From: Zhengitettix transpicula
Taxonomy: Eukaryota > Arthropoda > Insecta > Orthoptera > Tetrigidae
DNA: 64,000 nt
Reading direction: 5' to 3'
Assembly: GCA_037074705.1 (NCBI GenBank)
Contig: CM073594.1
Span: 58,462,509 to 58,526,508, forward strand
Shown: piece after piece, positions 35,650-47,056 of the stretch
How the letters are laid out: the number at the start of each line of letters is the position of its first letter
How positions within the stretch are numbered: the stretch's first letter is position 1
Position numbers and translations under genes: made by a program
Notes under the pieces: generated by a model
Told to the model about the DNA's origin: nothing
Database searches by the model: none
What the model saw: the letters and a program-made list of their open reading frames with translations, nothing else

Positions 35650-35830
35650 ATTGTATTATAGCTCAGTGACAAAGATCTTGGGTTCGATTGCTGGTCCGGA
35701 CGAGATTTGTCTGTCGTAATCCATTATAATAATTAATTGTTACCATTAGTGTTATCTGTTCTTGATGTGGTTTTACATCTCTCCACTCAGCTAATCTTTC
35801 CTGTGTTACACTGGAATTCGTCTAGAACGT
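35650..35830 (+). mobile_element. tRNA-derived SINE remnant
   Basis: The sequence TATAGCTCAGTGACAA resembles a pol III A box, and GGGTTCGATTGC is a good B box. The spacing between them is too short (~17 bases instead of ~35-40), so part of the tRNA-like head is deleted. The body continues with GTGGTTTTACATCTCTCCACTC-type sequence, typical of insect SINE/LINE tails. It is not a functional tRNA: no acceptor or anticodon arm can be folded. Confidence 0.5.
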
Positions 35831-36000
35831 ATTGGATTTTTACCTATACAATCACACTTGTCTAACTTTGAAAGGTGGCTTTTTAATTTAAAGGTGGGAT
35901 AGAGTTAGCTTGACGTGGCCGGTCTTAACTCTTGTAATATAATTTTTTGAGGTTTTCTCTCAACTATTAATTATTCAGTCTTCTTACTATTTTTTTAGAG

Positions 36001-36510
36001 TAGCAGGCTACATGAGGATATCTTCATGGGGGCAACTCCCCTATAATAACATACGAAGGGATTTGAAATGAGGGCGCGGAAGGGTAGCGGAAGGTAGCCA
36101 AAGGTTATAGTTTAAGGACCCTATCCGGTAATTCACCCAAAACTGATGACGGAAAACCTTAGAAAAACCTGCATTAGGTACGGCGGGCATTTCGTACTTG
36201 TCCCACGCCCTTCCGACGGAGGGAGGGTGTTTTTCTGTGGGATCGCAGCTTTCCCCTCTCCGTGCCTTGACCAGCTTAGGAGGCAGCTGGCCGACTATTT
36301 CAATAAGAATAACGCACAACACTTACCATGTGCCCGAGGTCTACGCCCCCGGAACATACACGTTCCAAAACAGGCCGAGGTGCCTCGGCTTGTGGGGAAC
36401 CTTGGTTCAAAAATACAGAGAGAGGAGTAGGCATCCCCAAAGGTAGCCTCCTCTAGAGGTCTCTGGGAAAGTTCACCTGCGAGAAAATGCTCTCATAGGC
36501 TTCCTTCCAG
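36001..36510 (-). mobile_element. Family A retroposon, near-complete copy
   Basis: On the plus strand, a T-rich run and AGAGTAGCAGGCTACATGAGG start the reverse copy. It lacks the GGGCCCCCGGG block but continues through CACGCCCTTCCGACGGAGGG, GGAACATACACGTTCC, GCCGAGGTGCCTCGGC and GCGAGAAAATGCTCTCATAGG. Antisense frames 36146-36430 and 36198-36446 (MSHALPTEGG) correspond to the frames in other copies. Confidence 0.85.
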
Positions 36511-36538
36511 GCTACATTTGATATATTATTATCTTTTA

Positions 36539-36676
36539 GAGTAACAGGCTACATGAGGGTTATCGACTTGGTGGTAATTCCTCTTTAATAATATAGGAAG
36601 GGGTTTGAAAGGGGGATGCGGAATGGTAGAGAAAGGTAGCCAAGGATTAACTACGGCTCCCGGTCTATAGTCTAAG
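36539..36676 (-). mobile_element. Family A retroposon, 3' part of a copy split by an R1-like LINE
   Basis: The plus strand runs AGTAACAGGCTACATGAGGG to CGGTCTATAGTCTAAG, where it is cut. The next bases of the family (GATC.TAC..GGCATTCGCC) reappear at 37496 beyond the LINE, with no family sequence lost. Confidence 0.85.
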
Positions 36677-37495
36677 CTCTATGGCGCTCCAAAATGGGCG
36701 GACGCCACAAAGGTCAGGGCACGTTTCCGTAAGGCTGCGGCCGTGTATAGACTCAGTGCGTTGGGAATTATATGCTCCTTTCATACCATGTCCGATGAGG
36801 CAGCATGTGTTCTACCTGGAATGGCACTCTGGATATCTTGGCTGAGGAATGCCGCAAGAAATTGGAAGGAATAAAAACCACATGAAGGAAATTATTAACA
36901 GAGTGGCAACGTCGGTGGATAGAGTCTACAAAGGGACACACCGTCTCATTCCTGATATACCAACATGGAAAAGAAGAAAACATGGAGAGTTAGATTATTA
37001 TCTAACTGAACTAATGACTGCGCATGAATGTTTTCGTAAATATCTCCATAGGTTAAAGTTAGTGGACAACCCCATGTCCTTGAACTGTGGTAAGGAAGAG
37101 GAAGACGTTGACACGTTTTTTTTTAAATGTCCTCATTCTGAAAATTTAAGAAATATTCTTAGAGACGAAGTAAAGATTAAAATACCATCTGTTAATCTGG
37201 TTTCTGTTATGCTAGAGTCAGCAGACAAGTGGAAGGTCATCAGCAAACACGCCGCTATGGTTATAAAGGAGCTACGCAAAGTTGAAAAGGAAAGTAGTCC
37301 ACAATAGGAGGAAGAGCCACAGCTAAGGCAGCTTCCTACGAAGTAAGACTTAACTGCAGTTCCGTAGGAAGCAATAATTGGTCTTCGATGGAAAGGGAGG
37401 TATTTTTTAGTGGGTAAAACTCCCACACTACCGTGTAGTGCGGACTGCTACCGGTGTCTTTATGAAGATTTTTTACCTACCCCGTTAAAAAAAAA
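36677..37495 (+). mobile_element. R1-like LINE, 5'-truncated, inserted in family A
   Basis: Only the end of the pol ORF, a 3' UTR and nine A remain. The frame from 36680 reads YGAPKWADA and then FRKAAAVYRLSALGII, matching the LLYGAExW...RRxALR segment that follows the RT domain in R1-clade LINEs, and ends in a stop near 36848. A frameshift leads into 36849-37307. The 3' UTR holds TAGTGGGTAAAACTCCCACACTA, which can fold. The left boundary is exact against the family A consensus (TTTAAG|GATC), and the right boundary is AAAAAAAAA|GATC, giving little or no target duplication. Confidence 0.8.
36849..37307 (+). pseudogene. R1-like LINE C-terminal domain (broken zinc knuckle)
   Basis: 152 codons. 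Around residues 30-60 come THRLIPDIPTWKRRKHGELD and YYLTELMTAHECFRKYLHRL, the WxxRxHGExxFYLTQxLSGHGxFRxYLHR block typical of R1-clade pol C-termini. Then NCGKEEEDVDTFFFKCP stands where the CxxC...H...C knuckle belongs. The first Cys and the His have been lost, so the domain is unlikely to bind zinc. The remaining ~50 residues are a charged tail. The first Met is internal to the domain, not a true start, and upstream homology is in another frame. It is a dead fragment, not a host gene. Confidence 0.8.
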
Positions 37496-37686
37496 GATCG
37501 TACACGGCATTCGCCTAAAAGTGATGTAGGTCAAAATCTAGAAAACCTGAATGAGGTAGGTCCGGCATTTGGCACTTGTCTCACGCCTTTCCCATAGCGG
37601 GATTGTGGTTTGCTGTGGGGACGCAGCATTCCTTTCTCCGTACCTCGACTAGTTTAGGAGGCAGTTTTCCGACTGCTGAGAGTGTC
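37496..37686 (-). mobile_element. Family A retroposon, remainder of the split copy
   Basis: The family resumes at GATCGTACACGGCATTCGCC, passes CACTTGTCTCACGCC and CCTCGACTAGTTTAGGAGGC, and ends at CCGACTGCTGAG, so the copy's 5' ~200 bp are absent. Confidence 0.85.
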
Positions 37687-40600
37687 TAGGAAAAATAATA
37701 ATACAGTAGTTGCTCGTAGACTGTGAGAGAGATTAATAAGTGTGTTTAAATCTACACGATGACGAGGTGACATTTCATTGGTCTTCTGTCAGTGATGTGG
37801 TACAGTGCCACTTCAATTAAACGTTAGTTTTTAACTATGTCGTCGTTGTAATCGTCGCATAAAAGACGAATTGTCGTACAAACTCACATTTAAGCTTGAA
37901 GTGAAAAAATATTATTCTCAGATTAACTTCTCACTGCGGAGAAACTTTGGGGTGTCAATTACTGTAGTATAATGTATCGTCATTCAGCATCGACTGAGCC
38001 CATTTTCCATCGGGGTTCATCAGATACGGAGATAGTTTGCAACGTGACTTTATCTCGCCAAAACTTTTTTTTTTGCCTCTCCTTCTCTTTCCTGTTCGTC
38101 ACGGTCCTGATGAGGTTGTTATGTTGTGGCCCATAAAAATATATCGGAGTATTTCCCGGCTTCTCCTTCCTCCTCTGCAGTGCAGTTCTCGCTAGTTGTT
38201 CCGCTTATGCGTCTTCTGTTGTGCGTTGTTGGGATGCGATGCTGAGTCGAGAAGGGGAGATGGTTGGTGAATGCTCTCCCTCTTTCTCTCTGAGATGTAA
38301 TACACAATGTGGTTGTCTGGTTCTGGGGGGGGGGGGGGTTTACGGGTCACAGGACGCGCGGACTCTGTGCAACTTTAATTGTGTCATTTTGTGTGTGTGC
38401 GTGAAATTCCATAGACGCGCTATCTTTCCTTTCTACTCAGCACTTCAGAATTTTCAACAAATGCGCTGACGAGGAAACGGAAGGCGAATAAATAAACCAC
38501 GTAGGGTGGAAATGTTTCTTAAACAGTTAATTCTCTGAATTGCACGAGTAATGTGTAATGGAGGAAGCACTAGTTTCTTTTTCATATAACCTAACTCATT
38601 GTATTATATAAGAAAGTGCCCTTAGCACATCTTCATTTGAAAATTATGGTATTCGGAGTTCCCTGATTTACGATTTGAAACACAAAATAAAAATTAAGAT
38701 CGATTGTTATCTTGAAGAGATGCTTGTGTAATAGGGAAGGAAGATTAAATGTAACGTATATAACATCCAAATAAATAAAAATTATTGAAATTTAAATATT
38801 GAAACCAATAAAATGAAAATTGCAGAAATGGAAATACTAAGTATATTCGGTAAATTTAATATTAAAAATTTAAATAATATAATTCTGCATTCTTGTAAGT
38901 ATTAAAAGATAGATTTTAAATCTGATGTGCATTTTTGGACAGGATGACATATATGTTTACGATTTGGTAATTGATTCATATGAATATGAAGTTCATGGTT
39001 GGAGACTGACGTATAAATTTGTAACGTACACTAAACGTATTTACGTTTTAAAAAAGAGATTTTTAGTTAAAGGTTCAGAAATTAGTAGAAAAATGTCCAA
39101 GAATTCAGTCTGACACAATAAAAAAATAGCTTTTAACTTCTAAGTTCTACGATCAATAGAAAAGTTATTTTTTGTATTAAAATGTAATGAAAAAATTATT
39201 TACTACGACCTTAAGTTCTGTAATTAATTTATTTCTATGAGACATGCTTTTCAATGCAACACTGATACAGGAACTCTGAGCTTTGGCAGTTTGGCAATAT
39301 TGTCTCTTCTCATATGTTCTGCGTCTCTCATGGACAGGTAGAGACTGCTCATTTATCAAACAGGCTTCCTTCAAAGGCGATGTGAACTTTTTTTTTGAAA
39401 GGCGACACGTCCGGGTCGCCATGGTAGCGCGGAGGCAATAACAGAATGGAGTCTCCCAAGTATTTGCGAAAGAGCCATCGTCATCCTCGAATAAATAACC
39501 TCCGGGGCATATGGGGCGGTGTATTCTTCGACCGCAGACGGAAATATTATAAGCTTCACGCGACTATCATCCAGTGCTATAAGAGCTTTTTTCTGCTAGA
39601 AAAGAGAAAAACCGTGGCAAAGTGTTTACCCAACCCCCAGAGGTTTCTATCCAGATCACGGCGAGGGATAAACATACCGCATATAAAATTCAGTTTCCAG
39701 GATAAAGTCTCGTAATAAACGTTAAATTTACCTTTCACAAATATTCTTCGATGGGTTAAAAAACATTTTTCCGCGGAATTGCGCTTGTTTGACGTTTATA
39801 TTTGCAGAAATAAATTCTAAGTAAATAATTATAGTTACTATTATTGCAGCTTTATTCCAAGAAAGTCGTTCTCGATAAAAACTGCAACGTAAATGTTTGA
39901 TATCTTCAGTGTGAGTTTGAAAAACCTCTGAAGTAATTTGATTCCATAACATGCACTATTTTTCATCATTAGGATTAATCGTTTATTAAAATTATTATTT
40001 TATCTGATGTATAATAAAATAACTAAATTTAATGTCCAATAAGTCAGAACACGTTTAATACCAAATACACATTTCAATGGCTACATTGACATACATATAG
40101 TAAACGAAGAAATTTACTTTCTCCCCATACTTCAGAACTCCACCAGGTGAATATAATAATAGGGGGAAAATATGAAATCTTCATAATTAAATTTTGTTAC
40201 AAATATTGTTACTGATGTTGAATTTGTAATAGTTTTATTGAATAAATTGCCAAGATCTTCAAGTAGTAGGTTCCAAAAATATATAATATGGTAGAAAAGA
40301 TGTTTCTAAAAAATTTAAAATATGCATTAAGTTGTTATGTTAGTGTATTAGGTTCAACGTTATTTCTGCCTAATCTTTGTTTCTAGTCTAAAATTTTCAT
40401 TTTTTTGTTTTCTAATATCTTACATAAACTGATTTTCCGGAAATAATTTAAAAATCCGTGTTATAATGAATTTATATATTAATAATTAATGGATCAAATA
40501 ATAAATTTAAAATGAAATATTCCAGGGATTTTAACGGGTAAAAAATTAATTATTAAATATTTATTACTATGTGATAATATATTGATATATATAACAACAT

Positions 40601-42127
40601 GCAATTGTATAGTAAATTAATAATTAATAATAATGTATTATTAAATGTTTATCGCAGTTAAAAATCAAGGGTGAGTGTAATAAATTATAGGCCTAACCCG
40701 GTTCGAAAACCAGAGAAAGTGTAAGAATAAATATTTATACCCGTTATGAACCCGAATATTTAATATTATTCAAGATTGACACTGGGAAAGGTATTTTTCT
40801 TTTAATTTGTTTTATTTTTTCAGAAAAATCTTCTTGCGAATTTTTCACTACAAATTACAGTTTTCTTGAAAGAACACACTGGTTTAAAATACACAGCCAA
40901 ATATAAATCCGTTAACATATTACAATTAGAGACTACTGATATCTTAATACAAATAGAATATACCATTAAAAACTTTCCTAAATGTATTATTACCTGAAAA
41001 CAAATGAAAATATTCCTACTAAAAATCGAAAAAAGTGTCCACGAAGTTTCAAAGCAAATTATTTGGAAGTATCTAAAAAATTATTATTTACAATTGTCTT
41101 TGACGTTTGTCATAAATGATAACTTTACGAATATTGCAGTGACGAATAGTTCTTGTTAATAGAACGCCAGATAATTTCTGTTTTTGTTGTTTGCGGTTTG
41201 CATTGCGGAATATCTCATTTATATGTATGATTGAGACATATTTTACAGTCGCGTTTCAAATAGTCCGTGAGTTAATATTATTTATTGTTGTTGTTGCTAA
41301 GCTTTTATTGCACTGTGCGTCTTTGCAAAGAAACTGATTATGCATCCCGGGGGCAGCCATAAAACATGCACACTGTTTGTAAACAAAGTTGTGTGGGTGG
41401 CTCAGTTTTGTTTCTGCTGCCGACACTACACTTTTCTCATGCGTGCAAGATTTATTATGGGAACACGACCAACTGGCTGCCAGCCAACGACAATTCTCTC
41501 AACTACGTACAAATGTGGGGAATGAATGTGATTTGTGATCCGAAATACCACATCTTGTAGAAGGAAGCACTAAACCGGGACTTGAGGGGAAATCTTTGTT
41601 CATTTAATCTGGTATAAAACTGAGATTTTGTTGGCTAAAATAATATCTCGTTTGTTGGCATCGTTAAGGAAGTTGTTGAATTAGTCATCAATTAAACAAT
41701 AAACAATTTCTGTAGTTGAATGACAAAATATTAATTAGTTGAATTAAAGTAACGTTTTAAAACTAAAACTTCGTATTTCATGGCACGGTGCATACGAACG
41801 TTATTGTAGTCTCGTAAGGGCAAGAAAAAACATGCAGCCAAACTACAGACACAAAATGTAATTCTGTGCATTATTATTTTAATATTAACATCAACGGCAG
41901 ATTTAGGGTGTCACTATGTGTAACTTCTTCTCCAGTGTTATTTATGTAACTGCTACGAAACAAAAAATTACGGATTCATATTTTACTATTGTATTGCTTG
42001 TGCTATATGTTAACTGTATATTTCTTAATATATTTTTATATAATTCAATTTATTATTAATTATTATAATTAATAACTAATTGTATTATGAATATTAAATT
42101 GAATTAATTGTACATTTTATTAGTATA
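37687..42127. other. Noncoding stretch with several mixed-composition islands
   Basis: Less AT-rich islands lie at about 37740-38500 (with a C/T-rich part and a 14-base G run at 38325-38338), 39230-39720 and 41160-41570. Frames inside them (38221-38469, 39446-39715, 41340-41560) match nothing I know; 41366-41560 has a hydrophobic stretch resembling a signal peptide but no further support. 39720-41160 and 41570-42127 are AT-rich. Confidence 0.35.
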
Positions 42128-43056
42128 CTATCTGAGTGGTCAGCTTTGCCCGGGTTGTAATATATCTATAGTCCACCATTCGACTTCAATCTCGGTTGCT
42201 TTTGCTTTATTTTTTTTTTGTAACGCACCTTGACCCCTACCCCTGAATGTACTAACCTCCCATGTCGCCAAGTGTTGAACTCAATGACACGGAAAAAGTT
42301 ACATTCGACGAATATATCGGCCGCTATAGCCTGTTCAAATATTTCCACCCCCGCTAATTTGGGATGAACCAAAAGTATGTATTCGACGCAAAAATCGACC
42401 GATTACATTTATTAAAAATCCGTCTAGCCCCGAAAAAAGTGTTATAAATAAACTCAGCGACATCCATATCCCTGTATTTGACTCAAATATCGGTCTTATT
42501 CGCCTTATTTTTCTGTAACGCACCAGCAAACACCACCCCTAAGCGTGCTCTCCTGCCGATAGGAGTTGAAACTATACACAAACATCATCGGTAGAAATAC
42601 TATCAATCTTTTGACTACAAAAAATATTTATTCGAAGAAAATATCAGCCGTGTTTTCACGTTTCAAAATTTCCTCCCCCGCCCAACCCCTCTACTGTGGG
42701 TTATTAAAAAAGTTGAATGTAATACTTAAACTCATAGACATCCATAACACCGGATTAGACTCCAATTTCGGTAGTTTTTGAGTTATTTTTATGTACTTAC
42801 ACTCCACCCCCACTCTTATGGGCATTATCTTCCAAAGACGATAGGCGTTGCAATTATACACAGAGAACATCTATAGAAATATTAATAATCTTATTTTCCC
42901 AGAAAAATATTTATTCGAAGCAAAAATGGGCCCATTAAACATGTTTGAAAATTAGTACCCTCGCCAACATACGCAAAGAACACGTGTACGTAATTTGCTG
43001 AAATTTGCTCCACGGATGAATATTTGTAAGCGGAACATACATACATATTTAATAGA
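42128..43056 (-). mobile_element. Helitron family H1, old reverse copy
   Basis: On the minus strand the element begins A|TCTATTAAATATGTATG at 43056, then TTCCGCTTACAAATATTCATCCGTGGAGC, GTACACGTGTTCTTTGCG and other H1 blocks. It ends CCCGGGCAAAGCTGACC...ATAG|T at 42128, aligning base for base in length with the CCGGGCAACGCCGGGCACCC...CTAG end of other copies but with substitutions. Frames in it (42166-42372, 42335-42529, 42566-42781) are read-through of the repeat. Divergence is higher than in the 31-35 kb copies. Confidence 0.7.
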
Positions 43057-43930
43057 TTTTAAGTAATAAGTATAAATAATTAATTTGATTGTAAAATAAA
43101 TTCAATTATTATTAAAATGTAATTGAATTAACAATAAATTCAATGATTATTAAATTTAATGGAATTAAACATTAAATTTAATTATATAAAAATATTCATA
43201 TAACATATGATAATTAATATGATAATATTACGTTCAAGTTTCAATAATTAATTATTGGCATTAAATTTAATTATATTAATATAATTAATATAGATGTGTT
43301 ATTTAATTGTAATAAGATATTATATTGACATCTTATTAAATTCATTAACTGTACTAAATTACATAAAAATTCTTGAAAATACAATTAAAATGTAATACCA
43401 GAAAAGTTAGTAAAATTGAAATATATAATTTTTGTGATTGGTTGCAGTTATTTAAATAAAATTTAGTCAAAAAGTTTTACAGAATGATTATGACCGATAC
43501 AGCAGAGGGCTTGTGCCAATAATGTTAATCTAATAAATTAATCTGGAAATTGAAATTTACTGTACATAGTGAAGTATTTCTTTCCGTATCGTAGTGTATA
43601 AATTTTCACGTAATTACGTTTAGGATTTTCTGAAAGGATAAATAAAAGAAATTACTGTAGTCTGAACGCTAATAACCTCAACGTAACAACAAAGCCAGTT
43701 TTACAGTAAAATTAAATAAAAATATTTTCATTTGATTCGCAAAACGAAACGTAATTAAATTAGTTCATTCGTAAGACACGAGAGCGATATATTCTTTTAA
43801 AAGCAGAAACGGTAAACTTATTTTAACGTGGATCAAGTTTCACGGAAACCGCAAAAGTGTGAAGGGGAAGGGGGTGAAGTCCTTTCTGTTTAGGCCCGGA
43901 TGACGATGTTTCGTGGAGCGTGTGAACATG

Positions 43931-43956
43931 CACACACACACACACACACACACACA
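43931..43956. repeat. (CA)n microsatellite
   Basis: 13 uninterrupted CA units. Confidence 0.95.
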
Positions 43957-44771
43957 GACCAACCACCCACTCTCTTCTCCACCGAACATGTTGTAACACC
44001 ACAGCTGCTGACACGTCTAATAACTTCAAAAGGAGATTACTTCTAATTTAGCAGTGGAGGACGAATCCATGGAGCGTCACCGGAAACTCTGATACGAGGA
44101 AAAAATTCCCTTCACCGAGAAAAGGAAACCATTTTATTTCTATTGAAACTTAACAAGAGTCTTTTGTGCTGGAGTTCCGTAAAGGGGCAGACCTTCCAAT
44201 AATAAAGATCACGTATATGTTTGAACTAACGGTGGAATATTGAAGAGGAAAAATTGTTTCCAAGGAAACGCTGACGATGGCTGCCTTCCGCAATTTCACA
44301 ACTTGCCCTTTTTAAGTATAAAGCTCTTTTAAAAAACAGAATATTTCTTACAGCATGAGATATTGTTCGTTAAAGCAAACGTTCTGTACCATCACAATCC
44401 CTTTTCAGGACACCAAAACAATTTTAAAACAAACGAAGACCAGGGTCTTATCCTAACGGAGAGATAAAGATTTATCTTCCGTTATTAGATATTACAAGAA
44501 AATATAATAACTTGACACAATTACTTTTGAATAATTCAGTCGATACCTATGTTTAAATCAGTCACAAATATAACTTTATTATTTTCTTCAAGTCGTGCGC
44601 TTATAGAATTTTGTAGAATAAAATTTTAATTTTCAAACTGATTTCAATATAAGTTAACTGTGATGTGAAAAATACAAAAAAATACATATTTGAACACGAC
44701 TAAATATGGTTTATCTGTTTAGTCTTAAATTTTATATTTTGAAACTATGTACCGGAATTATATAGTCATTT

Positions 44772-44795
44772 TCTGTCTCTGTCTCTGTCTCTGTC
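44772..44795. repeat. (TCTGTC)n microsatellite
   Basis: Four 6-bp units in tandem. Confidence 0.9.
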
Positions 44796-46975
44796 AAATT
44801 TATTTTAAGAAAGAAAATATATATTTGTGATTATAAATGTTATAATTGTTCGTAACGGCACTTTGGGAATTGTAATTTGTAATTATTGCAGTGTTCCCGT
44901 CAGAACTCGGAATTTTTACATTTTTTTACTTTCTGATTTTTTAAGAAAAATAAATCCGTATAGTGTATAATAAGTAAAAGCCCATAAATAAAAATGAACT
45001 TTATGTTCCGTTACCGTCTAAATCTAGCACTATTATTCATAGAAAGAGTGGGGAAAGTATAGTTAATTCAAAACATAAACATTGTTGTCCTGTTAAATTA
45101 AAAATTCAGTGTTAATATTCTTTTTTAAATATAAAAATTACTATTAATCGTTGTTAAATGTATCTAGTAATTAAAAACATACATAAATTTGAAATATTCT
45201 TTAAAAATAAGTGACTAAGGGATTTAGGTGAACAAACACAGCCATTACAACTACTTCAATTATTTTACGAAAAATACACACTTTATGTGAATGGGAATAT
45301 TAGTAATAAGGAGTAGTATAATTTTTTTTAATATACAAAAATTTTTTTAAACTGAATATTTTACAATTATGATGATACATAGATGATGTTAAAATTAACT
45401 TGAAGAAATATAGTTGTTTCTTGAGTGACTAGTTGAAAAGGAATTTATGAATTATATATATATGTATTAATTTACGGTGGTTACCAGGTCAATTTGTCGT
45501 TTTCTTTTCAGCCTTCTGAGGGCTTTAGGTGGAGGAGGATGGGATTCTGTATTAGAAATAATGGGATTGAAGTGGTGGAGATTTCTATTACGTTAGATTA
45601 GGGCGGTTTGAATTATGCTTAAGTAGCATAATGAAACTGATTTATCTGTGAATGGAACTGAGCAGTGTTAAGTCATTAGTAAAATTGGTTTTATTTTTTA
45701 TGTAAATGATGTTGGAAAGAAATGAGGCTTCCAATAACTTAGGTGTACTTGAAAGATTTTGTTATAACCTCATTAGGAGATTTTTCTAGTAAAAACGCTG
45801 TTTTGAAGTATAGTTAATTAAAAGTGGACATCTAGAGTACGGATCGGTAGCTTTGAGTTCCCACGAGTAGAACTTGACGTGGGGTTATAAAACCGGAGTA
45901 GGAGTTCGGTAAAGGCCGATATTTTGAGGATAATTCATTGCCCCTGGAGAGGCATAACAGTTCCCCTTCGCAAGAAAAAAAGCTCAGCCAACCTCCAAAA
46001 TTCTATCATCAATCAGGGTCCAGCGCGATATCATAATACGAAGAAAACTAATTCGTAACAAGAACGGAGCACTTGAAAGGACCTAAAGCTCCAACGCGAA
46101 ATGGACTATAAATCATGGAAAAATTAAACTCGTGTAAAATAAAAATAAAGCGTTGACCCACTTACAAGCTTTGTTATTTTCAGCATTTTGGGTTGTCATT
46201 GATTTACCTAAGATAATATAATTTAGAAAAAAAACATGAAATTATGATGACTATAATTATTTACTACTCAAATTAGATAGATTTTATTTAAAATATGAAA
46301 GAATATGGTTGAGATTAACAGTTTTATTTTCTACAATAGTGACGAATTAGTAATGAGTCGTCATTGGAAGCTACTTTTTACATATCGAACTGCAATATAT
46401 GTAATAAAGTTTCGTAGTAATAATTTATGGAGTAATTAGACCAAAAATGTTATGTATTTGTGTTATATTTTTCTATTTATGGTAATATTTATTATTTAAG
46501 AACATCATTGCCTCAATTATTGATGTAAGTTTTATAATTGTGCATTTTCTTATTTTGATAATCTTTCTTCCAATCTGGAGTTTTAATTTATAGCTTTAGT
46601 TATTTAATTTTTCACAAATACGAATATATGTTAAATTGTAATCTCGTTTCTGTATTATATGAAAATATAAATTATTTGTCAGATAAAATTTAACATTTGA
46701 TATTTTACAATTCATAAATATTTTTTTTGCAGTTATATTGTGTTTTTAATTTCTGTATTTAATTAATGTTTGTCCTATTTCTTCAATAGTGGACTAAAGA
46801 AACACACATATATAATATTAAAAAGCGTTAACATTCTTGATAGATGATAATGGCCAAATAAGTGAGAATAAAATTGAAATTTAATTTTTTCATTTATTCA
46901 TGAATGTTGGATCAGTAACTGCACATAATTAAATTTCCGTTTTATTTTTCAAAGCTTTCATAATATACCAATATT

Positions 46976-47056
46976 TGAAGAGATCCTTAATTAAGGACGA
47001 AATGTTGGGTCACATAGTTAATTAATACCTGAAGACTCCTAATCAAAGGGCGAAAC
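46976..47056 (+). repeat. Two tandem hammerhead-like hairpin motifs
   Basis: First unit: TTGAAGA, the palindromic stem CCTTAATTAAGG, then GAAATG. About 50 bases on comes a second unit: CCTGAAGA, a stem of CTCCT facing AAGGG, then GAAACGTC. Both are on the plus strand and are preceded by AATA(C/T)(C/T)TGAAGA. The box order fits a hammerhead, and tandem arrangement is how such motifs occur in Penelope-like element ends. Catalysis is unproven. Confidence 0.4.

Larger units (their letters stand above)
43057..46975. other. AT-rich noncoding stretch
   Basis: Two microsatellites are listed separately. A mixed island at about 43820-44060 contains the (CA)n tract, and another at 45830-46120 is unrecognised. 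Everything else is AT-rich without frames. Confidence 0.4.

Noticed and set aside
35650..35710. Functional tRNA gene
   Set aside because: A- and B-like boxes are present but too close together, and no acceptor or anticodon stem can be formed; better a SINE remnant.
41366..41560. Signal-peptide-like frame as a secreted peptide gene
   Set aside because: No conserved cysteine pattern, splice context or family resemblance could be seen.
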